A DNA stretch of 64,000 bases, taken from Enterococcus saccharolyticus subsp. saccharolyticus. Its GTDB lineage: Bacteria; Bacillota; Bacilli; Lactobacillales; Enterococcaceae. Position numbers and translations under genes: made by a program. Shown one piece after another: positions 1 to 14,056 of this stretch. The notes under the pieces were generated by a model. It was given only the letters and a program-made list of their open reading frames with translations, ran no database searches and was not told the DNA's origin. Location: assembly GCF_029023825.1 (NCBI RefSeq), contig NZ_CP118957.1, forward strand, positions 1-64,000, written 5' to 3'. Every line of letters starts with the position of its first letter. Within the stretch, counting starts at the first letter, position 1.

Positions 1-1338
1 ATGCCATCTCTGGATGCTATATGGAAAGAGTTGCAAGACAGCTACAAAAAAGAAATGAATCCAGTTAGTTACAATACATGGATCGAACCTGCTATGCCTC
101 TTTCCTTTCAAAATAACGAATTAATTATTGAAGTACCGACAGCTGTTCAAAAAAATTATTGGGAAAAAAACCTTGCAGGTAAAATTCTTGAAACCTTCTT
201 TATGATGAGTGGTGAAGAAATTCTTCCAGTATTTGTGACACCAGATGAAGCCGATATCTATAAAAAGCGCGTAGCAAAACAAAATCGAGACCTTGCTGCA
301 ACCAATGAATCAAATGCTTCTATGTTAAATCCCAAATATACATTTGACACGTTTGTCATCGGAAAAGGAAATCAAATGGCTCACGCTGCGGCATTAGTGG
401 TTGCCGAAGATCCAGGGTCTATTTATAATCCCTTGTTTTTCTATGGTGGGGTTGGTTTAGGAAAAACCCATTTAATGCACGCCATTGGACATCAAATGTT
501 GGTCAAACGACCACATGCTAAAATCAAATATGTGAGCAGCGAAAATTTCACTAATGATTTTATTAACTCCATTCAAAAGAATAAAATGGAAGAATTTCGA
601 AATGAATATAGAACCGTGGATTTATTATTGGTAGATGATATTCAATTTTTGGTTAATAAGGAAGGAACACAAGAAGAATTCTTTAATACCTTTGAAGAAC
701 TTTATCGAAACAATAAACAAATTGTGTTAACGAGTGATCGTTTGCCAAATGAAATTCCAACATTGCCACAACGACTAGTTTCACGTTTTGCTTGGGGATT
801 ATCTGTGGATATCACACCACCGGATTTAGAAACACGAACTGCTATCCTACGTAAAAAAGCCGAAGCTGAAAATTTGGAAATTCCTGATGATACTTTGAGT
901 TACATTGCTGGTCAAATCGATTCTAACATTCGTGAATTAGAAGGTGCTTTAGTACGTGTACAAGCCTTTGCGACCATTCAAAGTGCCGATATTACAACGA
1001 GTTTAGCTGCGGAAGCCTTAAAAGCTCTCCAAGCAAGCGAAACTTTGCGCCAAGTATCTGTCTTAGACATTCAAGAAGAAGTAGCCAACTACTACCATAT
1101 TCAAATAAAAGATTTAAAAGGAAAAAAACGCGTCAAAAGCATCGTGGTTCCACGTCAAATTGCAATGTATCTGTCACGTGAAATGACGGATAATTCCTTG
1201 CCCAAAATCGGTGCAGAATTTGGTGGCAAAGATCACACGACAGTTATCCATGCCCACGAAAAGATTCAGCAATTATTGAAAAATGATCCCATCATTCAAA
1301 ATGAAATTTCTGAAATCAAAGGCTTGTTACTAAGGTAG
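1..1338 (+). CDS. dnaA: Chromosomal replication initiator DnaA
   Basis: Initiator ATPase that binds DnaA boxes at oriC, melts the origin and helps load the replicative helicase. The 445-residue length is normal for the family. Visible parts are the N-terminal helicase-interaction domain (about 1-85), a variable linker, the AAA+ domain with Walker A GGVGLGKT (about 149-156) and Walker B LLLVDDIQF (about 210), and the C-terminal DNA-binding domain with the signature DHTTVIHAHEKI. The ATG at base 1 matches the family N-terminus; its promoter and ribosome site lie outside the window. An origin-like gap and dnaN follow, the classic order. Confidence 0.98.
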   Translation: MPSLDAIWKELQDSYKKEMNPVSYNTWIEPAMPLSFQNNELIIEVPTAVQKNYWEKNLAGKILETFFMMSGEEILPVFVTPDEADIYKKRVAKQNRDLAATNESNASMLNPKYTFDTFVIGKGNQMAHAAALVVAEDPGSIYNPLFFYGGVGLGKTHLMHAIGHQMLVKRPHAKIKYVSSENFTNDFINSIQKNKMEEFRNEYRTVDLLLVDDIQFLVNKEGTQEEFFNTFEELYRNNKQIVLTSDRLPNEIPTLPQRLVSRFAWGLSVDITPPDLETRTAILRKKAEAENLEIPDDTLSYIAGQIDSNIRELEGALVRVQAFATIQSADITTSLAAEALKALQASETLRQVSVLDIQEEVANYYHIQIKDLKGKKRVKSIVVPRQIAMYLSREMTDNSLPKIGAEFGGKDHTTVIHAHEKIQQLLKNDPIIQNEISEIKGLLLR

Positions 1339-1497
1339 TGTGTATAACTAACAAAAACTGTACACAAGTTACCCCCAGCTTATTCACAGGCAAATAACTC
1401 GATTCTATTGTGTTTATAGCTAGTTTTCCACATTATTAACAGCCCTACTACTACTACTATCTTTATTCTTTAAAATAATATAAAAGGAGATCCTAAT
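1339..1497. other. oriC: Putative oriC segment (dnaA-dnaN gap) with DnaA boxes and DnaA-trio tract
   Basis: DnaA boxes seen: TTATACACA on the minus strand (1339-1347), TTATTCACA (1380-1388) and TTTTCCACA (1424-1432). Just beyond the last box comes a short GC patch, then repeated CTA triplets (1443-1461), which match the DnaA-trio element described in Bacillus subtilis. An AT-rich stretch up to the dnaN ribosome site could serve as the unwinding region. Many Firmicutes have a second box cluster upstream of dnaA, which would lie outside this window. Confidence 0.75.
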
Positions 1498-2628
1498 ATG
1501 AAAGTAACGTTAAATCGTTCAACCTTTATTCAAGAATTACAAACAGTCCAAAGAGCTATCTCTTCAAAAACTACCATGCCGATTTTAACAGGTGTTAAAA
1601 TTGAGCTTTCAAATAATGGATTAACCTTAACAGGAAGTAATGCAGAGATTTCAATCGAATCATTTTTAAGTGTTACGAATGAAAAAGCACAAATGATGAT
1701 TGAACGTACCGGAGCAGTTGTTTTACAATCTCGATTCTTCGGAGAAATTATCCGTCGTTTACCAGAAGACAACTTTACGATGGAAGTCATTGAAAACAAT
1801 CAAGTCAATATTACTTCTGGAAAAGCCAACTTTACTGTTAATGGATTAGACGCTGATAGTTATCCACATTTACCAGTTGTGGATAGTCAAAACCAAATTA
1901 CGATTCCTATCCATGTATTGAATAAATTAATTGGAGAAACTGTTTTTGCTGTTTCTCAACATGAAAGCCGTCCTATTTTAACTGGAGTTCATTTCATTTT
2001 GGAAAATCAAAAATTATTAGCTGTTGCTACCGACTCACATCGTTTAAGCCAACGTGTCATTCCTTTAGAAAGTGGTACGGAAGCATTTAATATTGTGATT
2101 CCTGGAAAAAGTTTAACTGAACTTTCTCGTTCAGTGGGCGATGAAGGAGAAGATGTCAAAATTAGTATCATGGACAACCAAGTATTGTTCGAAACGAAAA
2201 CGATGAAATTTTATTCTCGTTTATTGGAAGGAACCTATCCAGATACAAATCGTTTGATTCCAACAAGTTTTAATACAGAAATTGAATTCACTGTCCCAGA
2301 ATTGTTATCAGCAATTGAACGTGCTTCTTTACTGTCTCATGAAGGACGTAATAACATCGTTCGTTTGCACATTGCTAGCGATGGAGTTATTTTATATGGA
2401 AACTCTCCTGAAATCGGGAAAGTAGAAGAAGTATTAAATTACGAAAAAGTTTCTGGTGATCCGTTAGATATTTCTTTCAATCCGGATTATATGAAAGCTG
2501 CGTTACGTGCCTTTGGTCCAACAACGATTAGTGTTCGTTTTATTTCAGCCATTCGTCCCTTTACGTTGGAACCAACAGAAGGCAATGGAGAATTTATCCA
2601 ATTAATTACTCCGGTTCGTACAAATTAG
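1498..2628 (+). CDS. dnaN: DNA polymerase III beta subunit (sliding clamp)
   Basis: Forms the ring-shaped dimer that tethers DNA polymerase III to DNA. The 376 residues fit the three-domain clamp family. The N-terminus (MKVTLNRSTFIQEL), the central PILTGVHF segment and the C-terminal IQLITPVRTN motif are typical. The ATG has a good ribosome site (AAAGGAGAT). It follows dnaA across the putative origin and ends at a strong terminator, so dnaA-dnaN probably form one transcription unit. Confidence 0.98.
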   Translation: MKVTLNRSTFIQELQTVQRAISSKTTMPILTGVKIELSNNGLTLTGSNAEISIESFLSVTNEKAQMMIERTGAVVLQSRFFGEIIRRLPEDNFTMEVIENNQVNITSGKANFTVNGLDADSYPHLPVVDSQNQITIPIHVLNKLIGETVFAVSQHESRPILTGVHFILENQKLLAVATDSHRLSQRVIPLESGTEAFNIVIPGKSLTELSRSVGDEGEDVKISIMDNQVLFETKTMKFYSRLLEGTYPDTNRLIPTSFNTEIEFTVPELLSAIERASLLSHEGRNNIVRLHIASDGVILYGNSPEIGKVEEVLNYEKVSGDPLDISFNPDYMKAALRAFGPTTISVRFISAIRPFTLEPTEGNGEFIQLITPVRTN

Positions 2629-2689
2629 TCACGATTTTCAATCCTTTTGAAAAATTGCTGAAAGGTCAAACTGAAATGAGAATTATGCA

Positions 2690-2728
2690 AAGAAGGGCTT
2701 AAAAACGATTTTAAGCCCTTCTTTTTGT
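2690..2728 (+). terminator. Rho-independent terminator after dnaN
   Basis: Perfect 14-bp stem (arms 2691-2704 and 2709-2722) with loop ACGA, followed by a T-run. It separates dnaA-dnaN from the yaaA-recF-gyrBA unit. Confidence 0.93.
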
Positions 2729-2789
2729 TTTAAATAAAAATTGTCTAAATGAATCAAAACTTCTGAAAACGAGAAATATACGGATAAAT

Positions 2790-2818
2790 TTGTTTTATTC
2801 CTCTAAAAGAGGTATAAT
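2790..2818 (+). promoter_or_regulatory. Sigma-A promoter for yaaA-recF-gyrBA
   Basis: -35 TTGTTT (2790-2795), 17-bp spacer, -10 TATAAT (2813-2818). It lies after the dnaN terminator and before the S4-domain gene, so it probably starts the yaaA-recF-gyrB-gyrA transcript. Confidence 0.75.
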
Positions 2819-2854
2819 ATAAGCATATGTCTCTAAGTAGAATTGAGGGAAAAA

Positions 2855-3077
2855 ATGAAAGAGAAAATCATTTTAAAATCAGATTACATGACACTCGGTC
2901 AAGTTTTAAAAGAAGTGAATGTTATCAGCAGCGGCGGTCAAGCCAAATGGTATTTAGCTGAGAACACTATTTTTATTGATGGAGAACCTGAAAATCGTCG
3001 TGGTCGTAAAATATATGATGGCATGATGATCGAGATTCCAGAAGTCGGTACCTTCTTTATGACAAAGGAACACGACG

Positions 3078-3091
<14 letters not shown>
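2855..3091 (+). CDS. yaaA: S4-domain RNA-binding protein YaaA
   Basis: Small (78 residues) S4-like RNA-binding protein conserved between dnaN and recF in Firmicutes. The S4 core is visible: a TLGQVLKEVNVISSGGQAKWYL helix pair followed by FIDGEPENRRGRKIYDG. I choose the ATG at 2855 because the AGGGA ribosome site lies just upstream of it; a TTG 12 bases earlier would contain that site. The 3' end overlaps recF by 14 bases, implying translational coupling. The exact cellular role is not established. Confidence 0.9.
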
Positions 3092-6148
<3,057 letters not shown>

Positions 6149-6166
6149 CGATAAGGAGGAGAAATT

Positions 6167-8632
6167 TTGGAAGATCAAAAGAAAAATATTCATGACGTCA
6201 ATCTGACCAGTGAAATGCGCGAATCCTTTATCGATTATGCCATGAGTGTCATTGTTGCCAGAGCGTTACCAGATGTGCGAGATGGATTGAAACCTGTTCA
6301 CCGTCGTATTCTTTACGGCATGAATGAATTAGGGGTAACACCAGATAAACCACATAAAAAATCTGCCCGTATTGTTGGGGATGTTATGGGGAAATATCAT
6401 CCACATGGGGATAGTGCAATTTACGAATCAATGGTTCGAATGGCGCAACCATTTAGTTATCGTTATATGCTTGTGGATGGCCATGGAAACTTTGGTTCTG
6501 TGGATGGCGATGGTGCCGCAGCGATGCGTTATACCGAAGCGCGTATGAGTAAGTTAGCTGTGGAAATGTTGCGAGATATTAACAAGAATACTGTGGATTA
6601 TGTGAGTAACTATGATGATACCGAACGTGAACCACAAGTTTTACCCGCACGTTTCCCTAACCTGTTAGTAAATGGGACAACAGGGATTGCAGTAGGGATG
6701 GCAACGAACATTCCTCCTCACAATTTGAATGAAGTTATTGCTGCGATTGATTTATTGATGGACAATCCTGAAGTGACGACCAATGAATTGATGGAAGTTT
6801 TACCTGGACCAGACTTTCCCACAGGTGGATTAGTCATGGGGAAATCCGGTATTCGTCGGGCGTATGAATCAGGAAAAGGTTCGATTACTGTCCGCGGAAA
6901 AGTCGAAATTACGGAAATGCCAAATGGGAAAGAACGTATCTTAGTAACGGAATTGCCTTATATGGTTAATAAAGCCAAACTAATCGAACGTATTTCTGAA
7001 TTACATCGTGAAAAACGAATTGAAGGTATTACCGATTTACGTGATGAATCGTCACGTGAAGGGATGCGTATCGTAATTGATGTCCGTCGTGACGTAAGTG
7101 CTTCGGTTATTTTAAATAACTTATACAAAATGACAGCATTGCAATCATCTTTTGGTTTCAACATGTTGGCGATTGAAAATGGTGTGCCAAAAGTATTGAG
7201 TCTAAAACGTATTTTAGAAAACTACATTGAGCATCAAAAAGAAGTAATTACGCGTCGTACGATTTTTGAAAAAGAAAAAGCCGAAGCGCGTGCGCACATT
7301 TTAGAAGGTTTACGAATTGCTTTAGATCACATCGATGAGATTATCGCGATTATTCGTGGTTCAAAAACCGATGGTGAAGCCAAAGCAACTATGATTGAAA
7401 AATTCCGTTTATCTGAACGTCAAGCACAAGCGATTTTAGATATGCGTCTGCGTCGTTTAACTGGTTTAGAGCGCGATAAAATCGAAGCTGAATACCAAGA
7501 ATTATTGAAATTAATTGAAGATTTAGCAGATATTTTAGCACGACCAGAACGAGTAGCAGAAATTATTCAAACCGAATTACATGAATTAGGTCAACGTTTT
7601 GGGGATGCACGTCGGACAGAATTATTAGTCGGCGAAGTCTTGAGCTTAGAAGACGAAGATTTAATTGAAGAAGAAGAAATCGTGATTACGTTAACTAACA
7701 ATGGATACATCAAACGTGTGGCGAATAGCGAATTCCGCGCACAACGTCGTGGCGGTCGTGGTGTGCAAGGAATGGGCATTCACGATGAAGATTTCGTGCG
7801 TACCTTAGTTTCTTGTTCGACACATGATACTTTGTTATTCTTTACGAATGCTGGGAAAGTATATCGTGCAAAAGGATACGAAATTCCAGAATATGGTCGT
7901 GCAGCGAAAGGAATTCCTGTGATTAACTTATTAGGAATTGACTCAAGCGAACGAATTCAAACAATTATTTCCGTTTCTGGTAAACCAGAAGAAGGTAATT
8001 ACTTGTTCTTTACAACAAAATTAGGTGTGGTGAAACGAACTTCTGTGATGGCCTTTTCGAATATCCGTAGCAACGGATTAATTGCGATTGGTTTGAAAGA
8101 GGGCGATGAATTAGTCAATGTCTTATCAACAAAAGGCGACGACGTCATGATTATCGGCACTCATAAAGGGTATTCGGTCACATTTAAAGAAGAAGTGGTT
8201 CGTGACATGGGACGTACAGCTGCCGGTGTTCGTGGGATTCGCTTGCGTGAAGACGATTATGTTGTAGGCGCTGCGGTCATTCGTGAAGGTGATGAAGTGT
8301 TAGTCATCACCGAGAATGGGTATGGAAAACGTACAGCAGGTAGTGAATATCCAATTAAAGGTCGCGGTGGTAAAGGAATTAAGACTGCGAATATCACAGC
8401 GAAAAATGGACCATTAGCTGGTTTAACAACAGTCACTGGTGAAGAAGACATCCTATTAATCACAAATAAAGGGGTCATTATTCGCTTTAGCGCAGAAACA
8501 GTTTCGCAAACTGGACGTGCTACATTAGGGGTTCGGTTGATGAAAATGGAAGAAGATGCCAAGGTAGTGACAATGGCATCTGTTGATCCAGAAGTAGATG
8601 AAGTAGTGGAAACACCAGAAATAGCTGAATAA
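6167..8632 (+). CDS. gyrA: DNA gyrase subunit A
   Basis: DNA-cleavage subunit of gyrase. The 821 residues comprise the winged-helix and tower region with the active-site tyrosine in [10 protein letters not shown], then the C-terminal beta-pinwheel with the gyrase box QRRGGRG. It starts at TTG 6167 behind a strong AAGGAGGAG site. The quinolone-determining loop reads [10 protein letters not shown] with Ser83 and Glu87, the usual enterococcal-type residues, so no classic resistance change is seen here. The acidic tail is normal. Confidence 0.98.
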   Translation: MEDQKKNIHDVNLTSEMRESFIDYAMSVIVARALPDVRDGLKPVHRRILYGMNELGVTPDKPHKKSARIVGDVMGKYHPHGDSAIYESMVRMAQPFSYRYMLVDGHGNFGSVDGDGAAAMRYTEARMSKLAVEMLRDINKNTVDYVSNYDDTEREPQVLPARFPNLLVNGTTGIAVGMATNIPPHNLNEVIAAIDLLMDNPEVTTNELMEVLPGPDFPTGGLVMGKSGIRRAYESGKGSITVRGKVEITEMPNGKERILVTELPYMVNKAKLIERISELHREKRIEGITDLRDESSREGMRIVIDVRRDVSASVILNNLYKMTALQSSFGFNMLAIENGVPKVLSLKRILENYIEHQKEVITRRTIFEKEKAEARAHILEGLRIALDHIDEIIAIIRGSKTDGEAKATMIEKFRLSERQAQAILDMRLRRLTGLERDKIEAEYQELLKLIEDLADILARPERVAEIIQTELHELGQRFGDARRTELLVGEVLSLEDEDLIEEEEIVITLTNNGYIKRVANSEFRAQRRGGRGVQGMGIHDEDFVRTLVSCSTHDTLLFFTNAGKVYRAKGYEIPEYGRAAKGIPVINLLGIDSSERIQTIISVSGKPEEGNYLFFTTKLGVVKRTSVMAFSNIRSNGLIAIGLKEGDELVNVLSTKGDDVMIIGTHKGYSVTFKEEVVRDMGRTAAGVRGIRLREDDYVVGAAVIREGDEVLVITENGYGKRTAGSEYPIKGRGGKGIKTANITAKNGPLAGLTTVTGEEDILLITNKGVIIRFSAETVSQTGRATLGVRLMKMEEDAKVVTMASVDPEVDEVVETPEIAE

Positions 8633-8633
8633 T

Positions 8634-8680
8634 AAAAAGTCGTACCTTGCAAGATTTTCCTGCAGGTACGACTTTTTTAT
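8634..8680. terminator. Bidirectional terminator between gyrA and the RpiR gene
   Basis: Inverted repeat AAAAAGTCGTACCT (8634-8647) and AGGTACGACTTTTT (8664-8677), with A-run and T-run flanks. It serves the converging gyrA and rpiR-type transcripts. Confidence 0.92.
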
Positions 8681-9477
8681 TAGTGTTTGCCATAAAGACT
8701 AGCAAAACGGCGAACAATAAAATCAATGAAAAAGGTTAATGGATACGTGCCTATTTGTAAATAATTATTACTTGTTGCATGGATAGTTTGATCAAAAAAA
8801 TTCGTGAAGACATTTTTGGTATGTTGTGTAATTAAGACGGAGTATGCAGCGCTATTCGTAATTTTATTCACCAAATCGGCATTTTTATTAAAAATTGTGC
8901 CAAAAGAAGAAAAGACAATAATCATCGTTTGTTCATTAGCTTGTTGAATCATCGTGTTCAAAAGGGCTTCTTCTTCAGGAACAACGGTGATTTTGTTGCT
9001 CATCATTAAGGAGGTCTGCATACTCTTGGCTAAGTCTAACGTTGAACTATAGCCAATTAAAATCACTTCTTGTGCCTCGTGAATGTTTTGTAGTAGTCGA
9101 TCGATTTCAGCATGATTCAGATGCGAAACGACATCATCTATCGATTGCTTGATTTCATTGGCGTAAAATTGTAAATATTCTTGCGGATTACTTTGAATAT
9201 GCTGGGCTTCTTTTTTGGACATTCGTAGTCCTTGGAAATTAGAAAATTTTTTAGCTGCGGCAATTTCTTTCTTTAAAGTGGCATAAGAATGCAAGTTAAA
9301 ATGTTTGCAAAAGCGTGAAATCGTAGCGGCTGAAACGAAACATTCGTCAGCTAATTCAGAAATACTCATAGTTGGAATTTTTTCTTGATGATTTAAAATA
9401 TAGAGGATGATTCGAAAATAAGTATCATTTTCGTCATGGGCATTTAAGTATTTAAGGAAATTTTGGTAATCAAACAT
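8680..9477 (-). CDS. MurR/RpiR-family transcriptional regulator
   Basis: 265-residue sugar-phosphate responsive regulator. The N-terminal HTH_6 domain (about 1-77) shows SISELADECFVSAATISRFCKHFNL. The C-terminal half (about 110-240) fits a SIS domain that binds phosphosugars (EVILIGYSSTLDLAKSMQTSL). It is divergent from a GH1 6-phospho-beta-glucosidase, with a perfect palindrome in the gap, so I infer it controls that gene in response to a phosphorylated beta-glucoside. The ATG has an AAAGGAAG ribosome site. Confidence 0.9.
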   Translation of the reverse strand: MFDYQNFLKYLNAHDENDTYFRIILYILNHQEKIPTMSISELADECFVSAATISRFCKHFNLHSYATLKKEIAAAKKFSNFQGLRMSKKEAQHIQSNPQEYLQFYANEIKQSIDDVVSHLNHAEIDRLLQNIHEAQEVILIGYSSTLDLAKSMQTSLMMSNKITVVPEEEALLNTMIQQANEQTMIIVFSSFGTIFNKNADLVNKITNSAAYSVLITQHTKNVFTNFFDQTIHATSNNYLQIGTYPLTFFIDFIVRRFASLYGKH

Positions 9478-9506
9478 GGATTGGCTTCCTTTCTAAATCT
9501 AAAACC

Positions 9507-9532
9507 AAAATTTTCATAAACATGAAAATTTT
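9507..9532. promoter_or_regulatory. Palindromic operator candidate between rpiR-type gene and bglA
   Basis: Perfect inverted repeat: AAAATTTTCAT, 4-base spacer AAAC, ATGAAAATTTT. Similar half-sites (ATGAAAAATT from 9541 and TCGAAAAAATT from 9561) continue toward the bglA promoter. It lies in the divergent gap of a sugar-responsive regulator and its presumed target. That RpiR binding occurs here is inferred. Confidence 0.6.
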
Positions 9533-9588
9533 AATTGGAAATGAAAAATTGTCTCTGATTTCGAAAAAATTATTCGTTGCCTTCATGA

Positions 9589-11085
<1,497 letters not shown>

Positions 11086-11097
11086 GTATTAGCGAAG

Positions 11098-11135
11098 CGA
11101 AAGTGACGAAACATGCCGTTACTTTCGTTTTTTTT
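11098..11135 (+). terminator. Terminator after bglA
   Basis: Stem CGAAAGTGACG (11098-11108) pairs with CGTTACTTTCG (11117-11127) with one G-U, followed by a T8 run. Confidence 0.9.
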
Positions 11136-11210
11136 AGTGGTTTTTTGTTATAATGGCGTACTTAATTATGAAAATCAAATTCATTCAATTTAACAATCAT
11201 AACAAAAAAC

Positions 11211-11239
11211 TTGCGTGGGGAATAAAAAGAGTGTATAAT
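11211..11239 (+). promoter_or_regulatory. Sigma-A promoter for rpsF-ssb-rpsR
   Basis: -35 TTGCGT (11211-11216), 17-bp spacer, -10 TATAAT (11234-11239). It sits about 85 bases before rpsF, leaving a structured leader. Confidence 0.8.
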
Positions 11240-11245
11240 TTATCT

Positions 11246-11323
11246 TTGTGAGTAGTCTTATGAAGACCATTCTCTGCTCCTAGATTGTACTAGGGGCCAA
11301 AGTCCATAGGGAGGTGAAAATCA
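11246..11323 (+). promoter_or_regulatory. Structured rpsF leader, possible S6:S18 autoregulatory element
   Basis: The leader contains the small hairpins GTCTTATGAAGAC and CCTAGATTGTACTAGG, then GGGGCC and the ribosome site GGGAGGTG. Many bacteria carry an S6:S18-binding RNA in the rpsF leader that lets the S6-S18 complex repress its own operon. I could not verify the conserved CCG bulge of that family, so the assignment is tentative. Confidence 0.4.
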
Positions 11324-11623
11324 ATGGAAAATACGAAATATGAAATTCTTTATATTATTCGTCCAAACATTGATGAAGAAGCAAAAACTGCTTTAGTGGA
11401 ACGTTTTGACGCTATTTTGACTGATAACGGAGCGGAAGTTCTTGAGTCAAAACTTTGGGAAAAACGCCGTCTAGCATATGAAATGAACGGATTCCGTGAA
11501 GGTATCTATCACATCGTTAAAGTGTCTTCTCCATCAAACGCAAATGCAATCAACGAATTTGACCGTCTTGCTAAAATCAACGACAGCATTATTCGTCACA
11601 TGATTGTTAAAGAAGAAGCTTAA
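11324..11623 (+). CDS. rpsF: 30S ribosomal protein S6
   Basis: Small-subunit protein that binds 16S rRNA as a dimer with S18. At 99 residues it is full length, with the typical N-terminus [16 protein letters not shown] and the [20 protein letters not shown] strand. The ribosome site GGGAGGTGA is strong. It is the first gene of the conserved rpsF-ssb-rpsR operon; a parS-like palindrome lies in the gap to ssb. Confidence 0.98.
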   Translation: MENTKYEILYIIRPNIDEEAKTALVERFDAILTDNGAEVLESKLWEKRRLAYEMNGFREGIYHIVKVSSPSNANAINEFDRLAKINDSIIRHMIVKEEA

Positions 11624-11628
11624 TAACT

Positions 11629-11644
11629 TGTTTCACGTGAAACA
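11629..11644. promoter_or_regulatory. parS: parS centromere-like site (Spo0J/ParB binding)
   Basis: The 16-bp perfect palindrome TGTTTCACGTGAAACA matches the Firmicute parS consensus TGTTNCACGTGAAACA at every position. It lies 11.6 kb from dnaA, in the rpsF-ssb gap, as expected for ParB loading sites clustered around the origin. Confidence 0.9.
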
Positions 11645-11670
11645 AAATAACGATGAAGGGATGATGAATT

Positions 11671-12177
11671 TTGATTAACAACGTTGTATTAGTAGGAAGA
11701 TTGACAAAAGATCCTGATTTACGTTATACCGCAAGTGGTACGGCTGTTGCTACTTTCTCATTAGCAGTGAATCGTAATTTTACGAATCAGAGTGGTGAAA
11801 GAGATGCAGATTTTATTAACTGTGTGATTTGGAGAAAATCAGCAGAAACACTAGCAAATTATGCCCGTAAAGGTACATTGCTTGGAGTGACAGGAAGAAT
11901 TCAAACAAGAAACTATGAAAACCAACAAGGTCAAAGAGTTTATGTTACTGAAGTTGTAGCAGAAAACTTCCAATTACTAGAATCTCGTTCAACTAGCGAA
12001 CAACGTCGTGGAAGCGATGGCGGCGATTTTGGTGGAAATCAATCAAACTTTGGAAACAGCTACAATCAAAATCAAACATCTCAACAATCAAACGGAATGC
12101 CTAGTTTTGATCGAGACAACTCTGATCCATTCGGGGGTTCATCAATCGACATTTCAGATGACGATTTACCATTCTAA
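11671..12177 (+). CDS. ssb: Single-stranded DNA-binding protein
   Basis: Coats single-stranded DNA during replication and repair. The N-terminal OB fold (about 1-105) begins [20 protein letters not shown] Gln/Asn/Ser/Gly-rich linker follows, then the acidic partner-binding tail DISDDDLPF. Length 168 is normal. The start is TTG 11671 with GAAGGG upstream; no in-frame ATG fits the family N-terminus. It lies between rpsF and rpsR, the standard operon. Confidence 0.97.
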   Translation: MINNVVLVGRLTKDPDLRYTASGTAVATFSLAVNRNFTNQSGERDADFINCVIWRKSAETLANYARKGTLLGVTGRIQTRNYENQQGQRVYVTEVVAENFQLLESRSTSEQRRGSDGGDFGGNQSNFGNSYNQNQTSQQSNGMPSFDRDNSDPFGGSSIDISDDDLPF

Positions 12178-12201
12178 GAAATTTGATAGGAGGGAAATAG
12201 G

Positions 12202-12441
12202 ATGGCACAACAAAGAAGAGGCGGACGCAAACGTCGTAAAGTAGACTATCTTGCAGCTAATCATATCGAACACGTTGATTACAAAGACGTTGAATTATTA
12301 AAAAGATTTATCTCAGAACGCGGTAAAATTTTACCACGTCGTGTAACTGGTACTGGTGCTAAAAACCAACGTAAATTAACAGTTGCTATTAAACGCGCAC
12401 GTATTATGGGATTACTTCCATTCGTAGGCGAAGAAAATTAA
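12202..12441 (+). CDS. rpsR: 30S ribosomal protein S18
   Basis: 79-residue basic protein that pairs with S6 on the 30S platform. The start [13 protein letters not shown] and the motif [34 protein letters not shown] are diagnostic. No CXXC zinc motif is visible, so this is the zinc-independent type. The ribosome site is TAGGAGGG. It ends the operon at a terminator. Confidence 0.98.
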   Translation: MAQQRRGGRKRRKVDYLAANHIEHVDYKDVELLKRFISERGKILPRRVTGTGAKNQRKLTVAIKRARIMGLLPFVGEEN

Positions 12442-12447
12442 TTTTCC

Positions 12448-12484
12448 AAGATCTCACTGGTTTAGCTAGTGAGGTCTTTTTTTG
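12448..12484 (+). terminator. Terminator after rpsR
   Basis: Stem AAGATCTCACT (12448-12458) pairs with AGTGAGGTCTT (12468-12478) with one G-U, followed by T7. Confidence 0.9.
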
Positions 12485-12593
12485 CCTAAAGAAAATGAAA
12501 AAGCAAGATTCATGAATTTGTGGTAAAATAAAGGGCAAAGTTTTTCATTTTGTTGGCGTTCATTATAGATGAATCGAGATAAAGGAGTAAAAT

Positions 12594-14051
12594 ATGACAA
12601 CAGCAATTGGTATTATCTCACTAGATAATTACGATGATGTAATTGATAAAATGGATGACAAACATATTTCTTACCTCAATACTTTAGTCACAACATTGAT
12701 TTCTGACTGGGCAAGTGACTATCATATTTTTTATAAACGTATTAATTCAGAACGTTATTTTTTTGTAGCGGATACAGCAGATATTTTACGGATGCAAGAA
12801 AAACAATTTGATTTATTACAACATATGAAACAAGCTGATATTCATAGTGAATTAGTTTTGACGATGAGTATGGGGATTGCTTATGGTGAGGCATCTGCTG
12901 AAAAAATCGGCGAAATTGCTCAAAGTAATCTGGATATGGCTTTGGCTCGTGGGGGCGACCAAGTTGTAGTCAAAGATACAAATCCACAAGCAAAACCACA
13001 ATTTTTTGGTGGCAATACAGATGGAACAATTAAACGGACGCGAACTCGTTCACGCGCAATGAATATGGCATTAAACCGTATTTTTAAAGACAATCAAAAA
13101 ATCTTTATCATGGGGCATCGTTACCCTGATATGGATGCGATTGGTGCTGCTTTTGGGGTGGCAACGCTTGGAAGATTTTTAAATAAAGAGTGCTATATTA
13201 TTTTGAATCGTGATGAAGTAACAGCCGATATTACACGTGGATTAGCAGAAATTGATAATTATCCTGAAGTCAAAGATATGGTTATTTCGAGTCATGAAGC
13301 ATTGGCATTGTTGGATAAACACAGCGTATTAGTGATGGTTGATTATCATAAACCTTCGATGTCGATTTCTCAAGAAGTCTATGAGGCTTGTGAAAAAATC
13401 GTTATTATTGATCATCATCGTCGTGGCGATGAATTTCCTATAAATCCACTATTGACGTACATTGAAGCTTCGGCATCGTCTGCGTCAGAATTAGTGGCGG
13501 AATTGATTCAATATCAAGCGGATAAGACACATGGACTATCCAAAATTACTGCGACATTATTATTGGCCGGTATTTATGTGGATACGAAAAGTTTTGCTGT
13601 CCGTACCACAGGAAGAACATTTGATATTGCAAGTTATTTAAAAAATCATGGAGCGGATTTATCAATTGTCCATGATTTATTGAGTTCTGATTTAGAAGCG
13701 TATTTACAAATTAGTGAATTGGTTTCGCGCAGTGAACATGTGACACCGGATATTGTGGTTTCCATCGGTCCAAACGATAGAGCCTATGATAATGTGACTG
13801 TAGCCAAAGCAGCAGATACACTGTTATCAATGAATGACATTCAAGCAGCTTTTGTGGTGACCAAACGCTTGGATCAACGTATTGGGATAAGTGCCCGTAG
13901 TTCTGGTAAAGTGAACGTTCAAAAGTTAATGGAAAACTTCGGTGGTGGCGGACATTTCACGAATGCGGCGACGCAAATTGAGGGGCAAACGCTTGAAAAA
14001 GTCCGGGAAATGCTATTTAATGAATTAAGAAGACTAGCAAAAAAGGAGTAA
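12594..14051 (+). CDS. gdpP: GdpP-type cyclic-di-AMP phosphodiesterase lacking TM and PAS parts
   Basis: Hydrolyses c-di-AMP to pApA. The visible domains are a degenerate GGDEF (about 1-130), DHH (HRYPDMD near 175-181, VDYH near 250, DHHRR at 273) and DHHA1 with [11 protein letters not shown] near the end. Canonical GdpP is about 650 residues with two N-terminal membrane helices and a PAS domain; this 485-residue protein starts exactly at the GGDEF edge. The 152-base gap after rpsR cannot encode the missing part. An AAAGGAGT ribosome site supports ATG 12594. It is probably soluble. rplI follows after 5 bases. Confidence 0.88.
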   Translation: MTTAIGIISLDNYDDVIDKMDDKHISYLNTLVTTLISDWASDYHIFYKRINSERYFFVADTADILRMQEKQFDLLQHMKQADIHSELVLTMSMGIAYGEASAEKIGEIAQSNLDMALARGGDQVVVKDTNPQAKPQFFGGNTDGTIKRTRTRSRAMNMALNRIFKDNQKIFIMGHRYPDMDAIGAAFGVATLGRFLNKECYIILNRDEVTADITRGLAEIDNYPEVKDMVISSHEALALLDKHSVLVMVDYHKPSMSISQEVYEACEKIVIIDHHRRGDEFPINPLLTYIEASASSASELVAELIQYQADKTHGLSKITATLLLAGIYVDTKSFAVRTTGRTFDIASYLKNHGADLSIVHDLLSSDLEAYLQISELVSRSEHVTPDIVVSIGPNDRAYDNVTVAKAADTLLSMNDIQAAFVVTKRLDQRIGISARSSGKVNVQKLMENFGGGGHFTNAATQIEGQTLEKVREMLFNELRRLAKKE

Positions 14052-14056
14052 TCAAT

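Noticed and set aside
1170-1185. parS-like CACGTGAAA within dnaA
   Set aside because: Four mismatches to the parS consensus and inside conserved coding sequence; similar cores in gyrA and gyrB are also codon-driven.
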